Shown here: positions 17,366 through 26,800 of the stretch, piece by piece
Layout of the letters: each line of letters begins with the position of its first letter
Position numbering within the stretch: position 1 is the stretch's first letter
Source of the DNA: Phycisphaerae bacterium
Lineage (GTDB): Bacteria > Planctomycetota > Phycisphaerae > UBA1845 > JAFGLZ01
Direction of reading: 5' to 3'
Assembly (NCBI GenBank): GCA_016927755.1
Contig: JAFGLZ010000217.1
Location: 1-39,922, forward strand
DNA: 39,922 nt
The notes under the pieces: generated by a model
Told to the model about the DNA's origin: nothing
What the model saw: the letters and a program-made list of their open reading frames with translations, nothing else
Databases searched by the model: none
Made by a program: the position numbers and the translations under genes

Positions 17366-18355
17366 CTACTCCAGGCTCCGGATGTCTATGACCGGCAGGG
17401 GGCGGAGGATCATTCCGCCTTGGGAGAGGAGCGTTCGCAATCGCCGGGGGTCGCTCAGGACGTCGTTGTTGGCGTCGAACAACTGTGCTACCTGGCTCCA
17501 GGTTCGTAGCGGGACGGCCTGCCAGCCGAAGCGCCGGTCTTTTCCGTCGTCGATCATGACGGGGAGCATGCCCCTTGACGTGTAGGCCTGCGAGTCGGTG
17601 ATCGCATTGCCGATGCCGATTCTCGCTTCCGGGTAGAGGCGTTGGATGTCGGAGATCACACGCGCTTTGAACTGGGCGACGTGATCGGCGTTATGGAGGT
17701 CCGGGGCCGTGATGACCGGCGCGGCGGGGAAGTGGTGGTCGTAGAGCCATTTGAGGGTTTTGTCTCGCCAGAAGACGGGACGGCCGGTGAGGAACAGGAG
17801 GTTGTACCGTTTCGACAGGGCGCGGAGCGTTTCGGGGGCGCCGGGCAGCGGGTGAGATCCCGTGTCCCAGCGACGAAACACGAGGGCGTCGACGTCCGTC
17901 TGCGAGACCGTTCCGTCGACGTCGCACACGATCAGGTTTCGGTTTGGCAGCCAGGTTAGCACTTGGCCTTTCGACTCGAGCGACTGTCCGTCAACCATTG
18001 CCCTCGCTTCCAGCGTGTGGATGCCGGGCGGGATTCGGCCGGTGGCAACGGCGTAACCGAGCTCGTCGGTGATGGCGCTGCCGATCTTCTGTCCGCCGGC
18101 ATGGAAGCTGACGTCGATGTTTTGGAGCCTTCCGGCCAGCAGTCCGTGGCCGCGCTCGACGAGCGCGGCCATCAAGGTCTCGCGGTCGCCGATCCTGGCG
18201 GTCATGCCACAGTAGAGGGTGGGACGGCCGCATCCAGCAACGGCGAATAGGAGCAGGATTGACGGCAGAATCATGGCCGAGGTCCGGACTTCGTGCGCGA
18301 GTGGAGCGGGCGGGCCGTCGGCGTTTGCCGAGCCGCGGTTTAATCGACGGGGCAT
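17366..18355 (-). CDS. Lipin/LNS2-like HAD phosphatase lipoprotein
   Basis: The start at 18355 (MPRRLNRGSANADG) is chosen because GGAGGTG stands seven bases upstream; an ATG at 18274 has no SD. The 329-residue product carries a lipoprotein signal with lipobox AVAGC (Cys about 42). A beta-rich region of about 75-135 precedes an LNS2-type HAD domain: IVCDVDGTVSQTD (about 142-154, catalytic Asp 145 and 147), LLFLTGRP (about 186-193), FKARVISDIQRLYP (about 229-242) and GIGNAITDSQAY (about 247-258). In eukaryotic lipins this domain dephosphorylates phosphatidate. Here it would sit at a membrane surface outside the cytoplasm. The domain call is strong; the substrate is inferred. Confidence 0.8.
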   Translation of the reverse strand: MPRRLNRGSANADGPPAPLAHEVRTSAMILPSILLLFAVAGCGRPTLYCGMTARIGDRETLMAALVERGHGLLAGRLQNIDVSFHAGGQKIGSAITDELGYAVATGRIPPGIHTLEARAMVDGQSLESKGQVLTWLPNRNLIVCDVDGTVSQTDVDALVFRRWDTGSHPLPGAPETLRALSKRYNLLFLTGRPVFWRDKTLKWLYDHHFPAAPVITAPDLHNADHVAQFKARVISDIQRLYPEARIGIGNAITDSQAYTSRGMLPVMIDDGKDRRFGWQAVPLRTWSQVAQLFDANNDVLSDPRRLRTLLSQGGMILRPLPVIDIRSLE

Positions 18356-18523
18356 CGGGCACCTCCAATCCTCAAGTATCAAGGCAAGCATCGATTCTCT
18401 CAAGGCCAAGTCGGCGAAGTTGACGGTTGCGATTCGGGCTGTCGCCGCAATGAGGAGAGAAGAGGGTGGAGGCCCAGCCGTTCCGCCGCGCGGAGCTAGG
18501 GCATGAGAGACGATCACTAACGA

Positions 18524-20044
18524 CTAAATGCGCTCTGACCCCAAACCCTCCCAGCGGATGCCGATCTTTCTTGCGGCGTATCCGGCGGGGGCGAGGTGGT
18601 CGCCGTAGGCCATCATCCAGTGGGAATCGCGGACCTCTTTGAGGAGGGCCTGCCAGTTGCCGTCGATTTGGACGTCTTGCTGGCTTCGGCAGATCTCGTA
18701 GAAGGGGTTGGCCTTGACGGTGCCGGTGAAGCCGAGCCATCGGCCGGTGGCGTACTCGGGGTCGATGAAGGTGACCTTCTGGCCTGGGGGCATGTCGACC
18801 TTGGGGGCGGCGCCGTATTCGGACTCGTAGTGGGTGACGATCTTGACGGGCTCGTAGCGGTGGCCGTCGAGTCGTCGTGGGCAGGCGCAGTGGGCGCAGG
18901 TGACGATGGCCTGGTGGGGGAAGGTGGAGTTGTGCATGAAGACGGGCCGGCCGGTGACGTACCAGAGCAGGACGCCTGGGGGGAGGATGACGAAGTCGGA
19001 CTCGCAGAGGGCGAGGTATCCCTCGTCGTTGAGCAGGCCGAGGGTCAGGCAGGCCGTGGTGCGCGACATGGGGATGATCGCGCCCATGCAACTGTTGATG
19101 GTGATAATCTCGGCGTCATACTCTCGCAGGATGTCCTTGAAGAGCCCGTAGAGGACGAAGGCGTTGATGACGAAATCCTTCTTGGTGGCGAGGGTGGTGT
19201 CGGGCATGGCCAGGCATCGGTCGGCCCATGCGGCGGCGGTGGCGGTGCACTTGCCGTCGGCGAGGGCGCGGCGGAGTCGCGGCTCGAAGTCCTTGTAGGG
19301 CAGGTCGACGATGTCGAACTTGTAGTTGGTCTGGGCGACTTTGGGGGCGGCGGGGGCGTACTTGCCGCCCGCGCCGCCGAGGGCGACGACCCGCGCGCCG
19401 AGGAAGTTCTTGACGGCGAAGAGGGCCCGCAGGCGCCAGGCGAGCTCGGCCATATCGTCGACGACGACGTCGTGGACGGTGGGTTTTTTGCGTTCGGCGT
19501 CGTCGGTGCTGAGATACCTGACGCTCAGGGCCTCGTACCAGTAGTAGACGGGGCCGGAACGATGGCGGACGAAGATGATCGCGTGGCCCTTCTCGGGCAG
19601 GCAGGCGCGGAGGAGGTCGCCGGAGCCGGTGGCGGGATAGACGATCGTCACGTCGGTGGGGTTTGCCTTGGCCTGGGCGAGATCCGCGGGGCTCTTGACC
19701 TTGAGGACGGGTCGGACTTCCAACGGGAAGCCGGCGGTCTTGGCGAGGTCTTGGAGCTCCTTGGCGATCCGCTGGGCTTCTTCGGTTGCCGCCTGGTCGG
19801 TCTGGACGCCGCCCCACGACTTCCACGAGGCCATGTCGCGTTTGGTGGGCGTGCGGTACATGAGGATGGGCTGGACGGACAGGGGTTTTCCGATCGGGCG
19901 GAGCGGGCGATCGGGGTTCCATCCGTCGGGCGTCCAGGCGGGGGGCGCCGGCTCGCCTGCCAGAGCGCTGGACGCGGCACCGGTCGCGGCAAGGGCGCCG
20001 GCGGTAGCGAGAAACTCACGTCGATTCATGCATCCGCAGCACAT
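18524..20044 (-). CDS. Tat-exported fucose/arabinose-isomerase-like protein
   Basis: The ATG at 20044 has AGGAG six bases upstream and gives a 506-residue protein beginning MCCGCMNRREFLATAG, with a Tat motif (NRREFLA, about 7-13) and signal region to about 30. The body resembles the sugar isomerase fold of FucI/AraA: PLRPIGKPLSV near the start, a middle with DIVDLPYKDFEPRLRRAL, INSCMGAIIPMSRTTACLTLGLLND and YLALCESD, followed by GVLLWYVTGRPVFMHNST, THYESEYGAAPKVDMPPG and YGDHLAP near the C-terminus. Such isomerases normally work in the cytoplasm with a metal ion, so export is odd. It is 17 bp downstream of the ATP-grasp gene, in one operon with it. Confidence 0.7.
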   Translation of the reverse strand: MCCGCMNRREFLATAGALAATGAASSALAGEPAPPAWTPDGWNPDRPLRPIGKPLSVQPILMYRTPTKRDMASWKSWGGVQTDQAATEEAQRIAKELQDLAKTAGFPLEVRPVLKVKSPADLAQAKANPTDVTIVYPATGSGDLLRACLPEKGHAIIFVRHRSGPVYYWYEALSVRYLSTDDAERKKPTVHDVVVDDMAELAWRLRALFAVKNFLGARVVALGGAGGKYAPAAPKVAQTNYKFDIVDLPYKDFEPRLRRALADGKCTATAAAWADRCLAMPDTTLATKKDFVINAFVLYGLFKDILREYDAEIITINSCMGAIIPMSRTTACLTLGLLNDEGYLALCESDFVILPPGVLLWYVTGRPVFMHNSTFPHQAIVTCAHCACPRRLDGHRYEPVKIVTHYESEYGAAPKVDMPPGQKVTFIDPEYATGRWLGFTGTVKANPFYEICRSQQDVQIDGNWQALLKEVRDSHWMMAYGDHLAPAGYAARKIGIRWEGLGSERI

Positions 20045-20061
20045 GGGGGTCTCCTGTTTCG

Positions 20062-21087
20062 TCACGACTTCCACTCGGGCTCGTAGCGGAGTCCGAGGTT
20101 GAGGATTCGCTGGATGAGATCGTCGTATGAGATTCCGGCGGACTCGGCGGACTCCGCGAAGTCCTCGCCGTATTCGAGGTGGGGATTGGGATTGCACTCG
20201 AGGAGGTAGACCTTTCCATCGGGGGCCAGTCTCAGGTCCATTCGGGCGTAGCCGCTCTGGCCGAGGATCCTGTAGGCTCGTTTGCAGAGCCGATAGATGT
20301 GCTGCGCGGTCGCAGCAGGCAGATCCTTGGCGGCCCTGGTCTTCAGGCCGATCTTCTTCTGGTAGGCGCGATCCCACTTCATTTTGGCGGTGGCGATCTT
20401 GGGGGCGTCCTCGGGCAGTCCGTCGAAGTGGACTTCCCAGATGGGGAAGGCCTGCAGGCGGCTATTGCCGATCATGCCGACGCAGAGCTCCCTTCCCTCG
20501 ATGTACTGCTCGGCGATGGCGTCGGTGTGGAGCTCTTCGTGGACGAAGGCGACGCGGTCCGTGAGCTTCTTGTCGTCGTACACGACGGAGGCCTGTGCGA
20601 TGCCGACGGATCCGTGCTCGGTGGCCGACTTGACGATGAGAGGGAACGGGAGCCGGCGGGGTCTTCGAACGACCTTTCGCAGGGGGAAGAGGGCGAAGTC
20701 GGGCGCGGGGATTCGATGGTGCTTGAGGATTTTCTTGGCGGTGGCCTTGCTGTGGGTCAGCATCAGGCCGTAGGGGTTGCAGCCGGTGTAGGGCTGGCGT
20801 TTGAGCTCGAGGTAGCCGAGGACGAAGGGGACGTAGGCGCCGACGCCGTGGAATTCCTCGATCAAGTTGAAGACGACGTGGGGCTTCATTTCGGCAAGCC
20901 CCTCGCGGATGACGCTGAGCTCATCGAAGACGGGCAGGGGGTGGGCCCGGTGGCCGAGCCCTCCGAGGGTGGCGAGAACGTCGTACTCGGTCTTCCAGGG
21001 GCCGAGCTCGTCTTCGGTCAGTCCCTCGATGGTGTCGGGGGGGACGAAGTCTCTTAGCATCAGAACGGCCACTCGCAGCTTCTTCAT
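20062..21087 (-). CDS. ATP-grasp ligase, D-Ala-D-Ala ligase-like
   Basis: The start at 21087 (MKKLRVAVLMLRDFVPP) overlaps the upstream stop codon by ATGA; the product is 341 residues. ATP-grasp features match Ddl-type enzymes: FNLIEEFHG (about 73-81), QPYTGCNPYGLMLTHSKATAKK (split at about 98-119), FPLIVKSATEHGSVGI (about 148-163, the nucleotide loop), AEQYIEGRELCVGMIGN (about 192-208) and LLECNPNPHL (about 295-304, the metal-binding ENPN region). Ddl relatives join amino acids or peptides through acyl-phosphates. The large insert of true Ddl selectivity loops is not seen, and the partner genes are unlike peptidoglycan genes, so a different peptide-like substrate is likely. Activity is inferred. 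Confidence 0.85.
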   Translation of the reverse strand: MKKLRVAVLMLRDFVPPDTIEGLTEDELGPWKTEYDVLATLGGLGHRAHPLPVFDELSVIREGLAEMKPHVVFNLIEEFHGVGAYVPFVLGYLELKRQPYTGCNPYGLMLTHSKATAKKILKHHRIPAPDFALFPLRKVVRRPRRLPFPLIVKSATEHGSVGIAQASVVYDDKKLTDRVAFVHEELHTDAIAEQYIEGRELCVGMIGNSRLQAFPIWEVHFDGLPEDAPKIATAKMKWDRAYQKKIGLKTRAAKDLPAATAQHIYRLCKRAYRILGQSGYARMDLRLAPDGKVYLLECNPNPHLEYGEDFAESAESAGISYDDLIQRILNLGLRYEPEWKS

Positions 21088-22157
21088 AGGGCTAACCTGT
21101 GGCGACCACTGTGCAGGTAGTTCATGACCTGGATCGTGAGCATGACCACGGCCTCGAGCTTGGCCTGATCCTCGGACGTACCGACTTTGAGGTCCAACTG
21201 GCGGCACCTGCCGATCATCTCGGACAGGGCGATGTTGATCGTGTATTGATGCTCGCCGGTCCAGCGGGCCAGGAGGGGGCGGACCTGCGGACGGATGCGT
21301 CGGAGGAATTTGGCGGCGGGCTCCCTTCGGTCTCGCGGGACGGTCTCGTCGAAGACGCGGCGCAGGTCGCGGTCGTAGAAGTCGGGGAAGTCGGTTCCGT
21401 AGCGGGCTCGCTTCTCCTCGTAGTGCTCTCGCAAGGTGGTTCGGATCGATCGTATGGGGTCGACTCGCCTTCGAGAGCTGACGGCGGGCTTCGATTTAGC
21501 GACGTCGCGCATGAGCGCGTCGACACATTCAAGCTTCTCGAGGGCGGGCCATCCGGCGTAGTGCTTGTGCCAAGAGGACCCAGGCGTCAGCCAGACGGCG
21601 AAGGTCTCGGCGAAGTCCTCGGTGGGGTGGCTTTGAGCGTACCAGTAGTCCAGATGGAGGACGAAGCGCTTGCTGTAGGGTCTGGGCTGGTAGTACTCCG
21701 GATAGGGTCGGGAGGCCTTGCCGAAGTGCCGCTGCCACCTGGGCCTTCTGTAGAGCTGATAGGCGTTGGCGACGGCATGGCCGGTTTCATGCCGGAGGAG
21801 GCGCATGAACCACGCGGAGGTGCCCCCCTCGACCTCGAGCATCTGCGACTCCTCGAGGCGCATCAGTCGGGGGTGAGCCAGGTAGAAGGGGATCGCGCAG
21901 CCGGGGACGCCGTCGGGGGTGAACCATTCGCTGGAGATCCAGAAGTGGGGTTTGAAGCGGACGGCTCGCTGCTTGAGCTCTTCGTAGAGCTTGTCAATAC
22001 GCGGCTCCAGCTTGGTGTCCTCGATGCCGACACCGAGGTCGCACATGCGCATGTCCAGGAGCTTGTCGTCCGAGAGTCTGACCCAGGCGGGCTGCGCCTG
22101 ATCGTCGGGCGTTGCCGGCTTGGGGCGTTTGCGCCGCGTTGGTGCTCGGCGTTTCAT
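21084..22157 (-). CDS. Putative zinc-binding metallopeptidase (HExxH, EDFAETFA type)
   Basis: The 357-residue product has a basic start (KRRAPTRRKRPKP) and no signal peptide, so it should be cytoplasmic. The zinc motif RHETGHAVA (about 122-130) gives His 123, Glu 124 and His 127. The motif HPTEDFAETFAVWL (about 177-190) supplies the glutamate third ligand and is the hallmark of the putative zinc-binding metallopeptidase family (Peptidase_Mx type). A C-terminal helical region of about 120 residues is unassigned. AGGA lies before the ATG, and the stop overlaps the start of the ATP-grasp gene. The pairing suggests one protein trims or releases what the other ligates; this is inference. Confidence 0.8.
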   Translation of the reverse strand: MKRRAPTRRKRPKPATPDDQAQPAWVRLSDDKLLDMRMCDLGVGIEDTKLEPRIDKLYEELKQRAVRFKPHFWISSEWFTPDGVPGCAIPFYLAHPRLMRLEESQMLEVEGGTSAWFMRLLRHETGHAVANAYQLYRRPRWQRHFGKASRPYPEYYQPRPYSKRFVLHLDYWYAQSHPTEDFAETFAVWLTPGSSWHKHYAGWPALEKLECVDALMRDVAKSKPAVSSRRRVDPIRSIRTTLREHYEEKRARYGTDFPDFYDRDLRRVFDETVPRDRREPAAKFLRRIRPQVRPLLARWTGEHQYTINIALSEMIGRCRQLDLKVGTSEDQAKLEAVVMLTIQVMNYLHSGRHRLAL

Positions 22158-22220
22158 CGGGTCCTTTCAGTGGCCGGTAGGGCGGGGGGATACGGATCCG
22201 ACGCCATCACGTTGGCGCGG

Positions 22221-22253
22221 GGCTCTGGCGGCATTGGCTCGCCGGGCAGAGCC
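22221..22253. repeat. Inverted repeat GGCTCTG...CAGAGCC
   Basis: A perfect 7-bp inverted repeat (22221-22227 with 22247-22253) has an inner GGCG/CGCC pair in its loop. It lies about 65 nt upstream of the metallopeptidase ATG, in the region divergent from the N-acyltransferase gene. It may be a leader hairpin or an operator; no T-run follows. Confidence 0.4.
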
Positions 22254-22386
22254 GTCCCGACCTACCGGGTTTCTGGATAGTGGCGTTCAATCTTAGGGGG
22301 AGGCCGGTGTCGCGCCAAGTTCGCGCTGGTGGAGCGGCATTGGATTGTCGGTATGATGTCCGGGCGTCAGGATCGCGGGAGGGCCA

Positions 22387-23865
22387 TTGAGCGAGGAGAA
22401 GAGCGACATCCTGTCCGAGAAGGCGGCGGGCCCACCCTCTGGGGTGAGTCTGGTGGTGACGATCGTTGCGGCCGGTGCGTCCGGGGGGCTGATGGCGGCG
22501 TGCTACTGGCCGCTGGAGTGGCACTTCGTCGCATGGATCGCGCTGGTTCCGTGGCTGGTCGTGATGCACCGACTCGACGCCGACCGGACGTGGCTATACG
22601 GCACGATCGTCGGGCTGGTCTTCTACCGGATCGGGTTGGGCTGGCTCTTCAAGCTTCACGGACCGCTTGGGGGCCTGGCGGTTGTGGGTTTCTCGCTGCT
22701 GATGGGTTTTTCGTTTCGGGTGGCGAGACTGCTGATGGACCGATTGGGAACGGGCGCGATTTTGTGGGCGGTTCCGCTGGCGTTCGTCGGTCAGGAGGTC
22801 TTGCGGTGCGAGGGGTTGCCGCGTCACCGGTTCGCGTACCTCGGGTGGGGATATAGTCAGTCGCACAATGTGTGGGTGGCTCAGATCGCCTCGATCGGCG
22901 GGGTCTACTTCGTGTCATTCCTGGTGGTGGCCGTCAATGCGGCGATCGCGTATGCGCTTGTCCACCGGCGGCGGGGGAGTTGGGTTCCGGCGCTGGCGAC
23001 GGTCGGAGCGGTGCTTGTTCTTGGCGCGGTCTCGCAGCCGGGCTCGTACGGGTCGGGGGAGGGGATTCCGGTGGCGTGTGTGCAGGGCGAGGACCTGAGA
23101 TACGAGCGTTTCCTCGAACTGACGAACGAGGCGGCCAACGATCCGACTAGGCCGAGATACATTGTCCTTCCGGAGCACACTGTGCAGGAGGTAGGGGGCG
23201 AGAAGCACACGTTCATCAAGCAACTGGCGGCGTTGGCTCGCCGGCGGAAGGTCTTCATCTGCCTCGGGGCCCATCTTCGCGCGCCCGCCGGCAGCACGTG
23301 CGACTATGACAACGTGGGGCTGCTGATCGGGGCGGACGGGACGATCGCGGGCCAGCAGGCCAAGTCGGTGCCGGTGCCGTTCTTTGACGACGGCAACCCG
23401 GCGAAGTCGCTGGCGACGTTCGCGACGCCGGACGGACGGGCGGGGATCTACGTCTGCTATGACGCCACGTTTACGGACATCCCTCGGCGGCTGGTCGATC
23501 TCGGGGCGGAGTTTCTGCTGGCGCCGCTGATGGATCCGGAGCGGTGGCCGGTGAGGCAGCGGTGGCTTCACGCCGACATGGCCCCGCTGCGATCGATCGA
23601 ACTGCGGCGGTGCGCCGTTCGATCGGCGAGCTCGGGCATCTCTCAGATCATCGACGCCACGGGGCGCGTGTGCGTACAGCGGACGAAGGAGGAGGGGCCG
23701 GGGGTTCTGGTTGGCCGGATCGAGCGGGTCGACGAGCGGACGGTGTTCGTCCGGGGCGGGTACTTGTTTGCGACCTTGGTGGGCGTGGCGTTCCTGATCC
23801 TTGTGGCATGGCTGACGGTGGGGGAGTGGTTGGCGAAGATCAGGGCCCGCTCGGGAAGTCGATAG
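22387..23865 (+). CDS. lnt: Apolipoprotein N-acyltransferase
   Basis: A TTG start is chosen because GGGAGGG lies just upstream and the next in-frame Met is 35 codons inside the first membrane helix. The 492-residue product has about six N-terminal transmembrane helices (to about 220), a periplasmic nitrilase domain (about 225-460) and a final helix. The catalytic triad is present: Glu 263 (LPEH), Lys 326 (QQAKSVPVPF) and Cys 357 (VCYD). It adds the third acyl chain to mature lipoproteins at the outer face of the inner membrane. Two normally Glu positions are Asp here: Lys+8 (334) and the second residue after Cys (359). It diverges from the peptidase operon and converges on the FAD protein gene. 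Confidence 0.88.
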   Translation: MSEEKSDILSEKAAGPPSGVSLVVTIVAAGASGGLMAACYWPLEWHFVAWIALVPWLVVMHRLDADRTWLYGTIVGLVFYRIGLGWLFKLHGPLGGLAVVGFSLLMGFSFRVARLLMDRLGTGAILWAVPLAFVGQEVLRCEGLPRHRFAYLGWGYSQSHNVWVAQIASIGGVYFVSFLVVAVNAAIAYALVHRRRGSWVPALATVGAVLVLGAVSQPGSYGSGEGIPVACVQGEDLRYERFLELTNEAANDPTRPRYIVLPEHTVQEVGGEKHTFIKQLAALARRRKVFICLGAHLRAPAGSTCDYDNVGLLIGADGTIAGQQAKSVPVPFFDDGNPAKSLATFATPDGRAGIYVCYDATFTDIPRRLVDLGAEFLLAPLMDPERWPVRQRWLHADMAPLRSIELRRCAVRSASSGISQIIDATGRVCVQRTKEEGPGVLVGRIERVDERTVFVRGGYLFATLVGVAFLILVAWLTVGEWLAKIRARSGSR

Positions 23866-23880
23866 GGCGATCGAACCGAT

Positions 23881-26800
23881 TCAGAGCCCGATCCAGCCGT
23901 CGGGTCGGGTGGGCTGTCCGGGTTTTCGCTGGAGGACGGCCTTGGCGTGACGTGCGTAGACGCCCCTGAGGTCCGAGACGTACGCGGTCAGAACACTTTG
24001 GCCCAAGCCTTCCCAGTCTCCACAGCGATAGAGGACTCGGGCGATAATGAGATTGCGTTCACCTCCGCGTCCACGCTCGGAGCCGTCGACCTTGCTCAGC
24101 TTGGCGACAACGTCATCGGCTCCTCCGCAACGTTTCAGGAGACCGGCCAGGGGCTCTGCCGCGGCGGGGTCGGCAAGTTGCTCGAGCGCTTCGCAGACGG
24201 CCCGGTAGTGGCTGAAGCGGTTGCCGCCCTCTCCGCTGCCAAGCATCTCGAGCTTGGCCAGGATGAGGGGAGTGGCCCGGCGGTCGCGAGTGCGTCCCAG
24301 CGCGATGATGTAGCTGTCTAGCCAAGTTACACCCGGGAAGTACGTGTCGATGTTCTGGCCGGCGTAGCTCTTGGCCTTGCTGACGACATCGGCCAGCGTG
24401 TCGTACCCGCCCGCATCGCCCATGACGCCCAACACGTGGGCGCAGCGAAGCTTTCCTTCGGGAGTCGGGGCGGAATCGTGGGCCTGGCGGAGGAGCGCGG
24501 CGGCGCGGTCCCATGCGGCCATGAGCACGCCCAATCCCTTGTAGTCGGTTTCGACCAGGCGCCGGACGGCGTCGTGGACCGCCTTGTCGGGGAGTGGAAA
24601 CGAGTCTTGATGCGTGAGCACCTCAGGCGTCAGGCACTCGATGGAGACCAGGTGCTTCTGGAGCTTGCGGATGTCGACGGACCGGGTCTTTCCGCCGAGG
24701 GTGGCGGCCATGGTCGCGGCGCAGCCGGCCGCATAGCCGAGGTTCTGCATGCAGGGCTGCATGCGGATCGAGGGGATCGCGTCGTGATGCGCACTGACGG
24801 CCAGGCCGACGACGAGGATTCCTTCAAGCCCCTTGGGCAGCAGACAGCGATACGGGGTGTAGGCGATTCCGCCGAGATGGTTATTGATGAGGTAGCAAGG
24901 ATGCGTCGTGAATCCGTGCTTGTCGAGGCGCCCTCCTTGACTGATGCCGACGGTGTCGGGGAAGGTGCGTTGGTTGATGACGTCGAGCGGCGACATCACG
25001 TATTCGCCCAGCATGCGCCGACGTTCCCGCGTGTCGACGAGCTGGCCGAGGTCCCATGCGCCGGGATAGCGGCGTTTGGCGACGACGAGGGCGCTGCGTA
25101 GGTCGATCAGGTCGGTTTCGTCGACGTAGGTCCAGTCGGTGTTGATGTAGCTGGCGCCGATCTCCCATTGGGGCAGACCGGTTCCCTGCATGGCGGCGGT
25201 CTCGGGGCCGACGTACATGGACTTTGCGCCGGCGGCGATGGCCACGTCGCCGTTGCCGGTGGCGTCGATGACGGTCTTTGCCAGGACGACGCCGCGACCC
25301 TCGGGCGTGGCGACGACGACGCCTTTGACCTGTCCGTCGTCGACGAGGGCGCCGCAGGCGAGGACGCCGAACCAGATCGTCCCGCCGGCCTTGCGGATCT
25401 CACTCCGCCACCACTCCATCTTGCCCTCGACGTAGCAGGGCGAGCCGAGCTTGGCGATACCGGCGTCCACCTCGGCGGTGAATCCCTTTCTGTAGCCGGC
25501 GCAGTAGTAGCCGATCAGACCGGTCGTTCCGACGCCTCCCAAGTCGGTGAGGTATTCGAGCACGAGCGTCCGCGCGCCCCTTCGGGCCGCTGCGATGGCG
25601 GCGGGCGCGCCGCTCGTTCCCCCGCCGGCGACGACGACGTCGTACTGGCCGAAGACGGGAATGGCGCGTGCGTCAGCTTGCACCCAGCGAGCGGGGGTGT
25701 CGGTCGGGCGCAATCCTCGAGAGGGCTCCCGCGTGTCGCCCTTCGCGGGCGCGCGGCCGGGTGTTCCGGCCAGCTTCGGCGTGCCGGGCGCGTCGGTCTG
25801 GGCGGCTTGTTTCGCGGCCGCCTTTCCGATCCGCACGCCAACGCGCATCAACTCCAGCGGGCGCGCCAGTGACTTGGCCGCTTCACGGGTGACATCGGCG
25901 CACCCGCCGAGGACGTAGAGCCGCTCAATGTCCGGCGGACGGAACGCGTCCAGTTCGGCGGCCTCGGCTCCCGGCCAAGGTCCCGCCGCCGAGGTCTTGC
26001 CGTGCATGGCATCGGGAGGGACCTGCCAAATGGTCTCGGAGCGCAGCAGGCCCTTGGGGTGGTAGGTCCGGTCCCGCGCCACCTGCTCTGCCTCCGCGAA
26101 GGACGCGAAGGAGCCGTTCCGCATTGGAATCCGCAGGGCGTAGGTGAACAGCTTGGGGAACTCCGTCGACATCGGCGCGTTAATTGCCTGGATCTTGTTG
26201 CTGGATCCGAACCTCACGGGAGGGTGTCCGCCGAGCGGGCGCGCCAGCTCGAGGACGGTGTGACTCAGGTTGTCGCCCACGCGCGCGTCTCCACCGGCGA
26301 CGATCCTTCGGAACGTCTGCGGGCCCGACGGGTACGGGCGGAAACGGGCCCCGGCGGCCCTGGCCAGCCAGGCGCGATCGGTCGCGTCGATGACGACCTT
26401 TGCCAGGACGGCCTGACGCCCGGCGCGGTTTACGATCTCAAGTCCCGCGGGCGCTCCGGACGGATCCGTCAGTACGCTTGTGGCGTAGCAGCCATAGAGG
26501 AACTCGACGCCGGCGTCCCGCAGCGCCTTTTCGAGCACGTGCTTGATCTGCATCGGCGGTATCGGCAGGGGCGCGTTGCCCGGGCCCTTGCCTTCGCGCT
26601 CTCGCGAGATGATCTGGATTTCGCCCAAGAGCATCCGATCGGCGCTCTTGCCCTTGGTGATGTGGAATCGTACGTAGCGGGCTCGCGCCGCGATCGGCAT
26701 CGTGAGGGTCAGGGGCGACTTGGCCCATTCGCCCTGGGCGAGTTTCGGATTGCGGATGGGAGCGCGCTGCGTCCACGTCTTTCCGTCATCGCCGGTGAGG

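Noticed and set aside
18596..20086. Long open frame on the plus strand, opposite the isomerase-like gene
   Set aside because: It is the antisense shadow of a gene with clear family motifs; its composition (Gly, Val, Asp) is that of an antisense frame of a GC-rich gene.
21099..22280. Plus-strand open frame opposite the metallopeptidase
   Set aside because: The opposite strand carries HETGH and EDFAETFA motifs; this frame has none.
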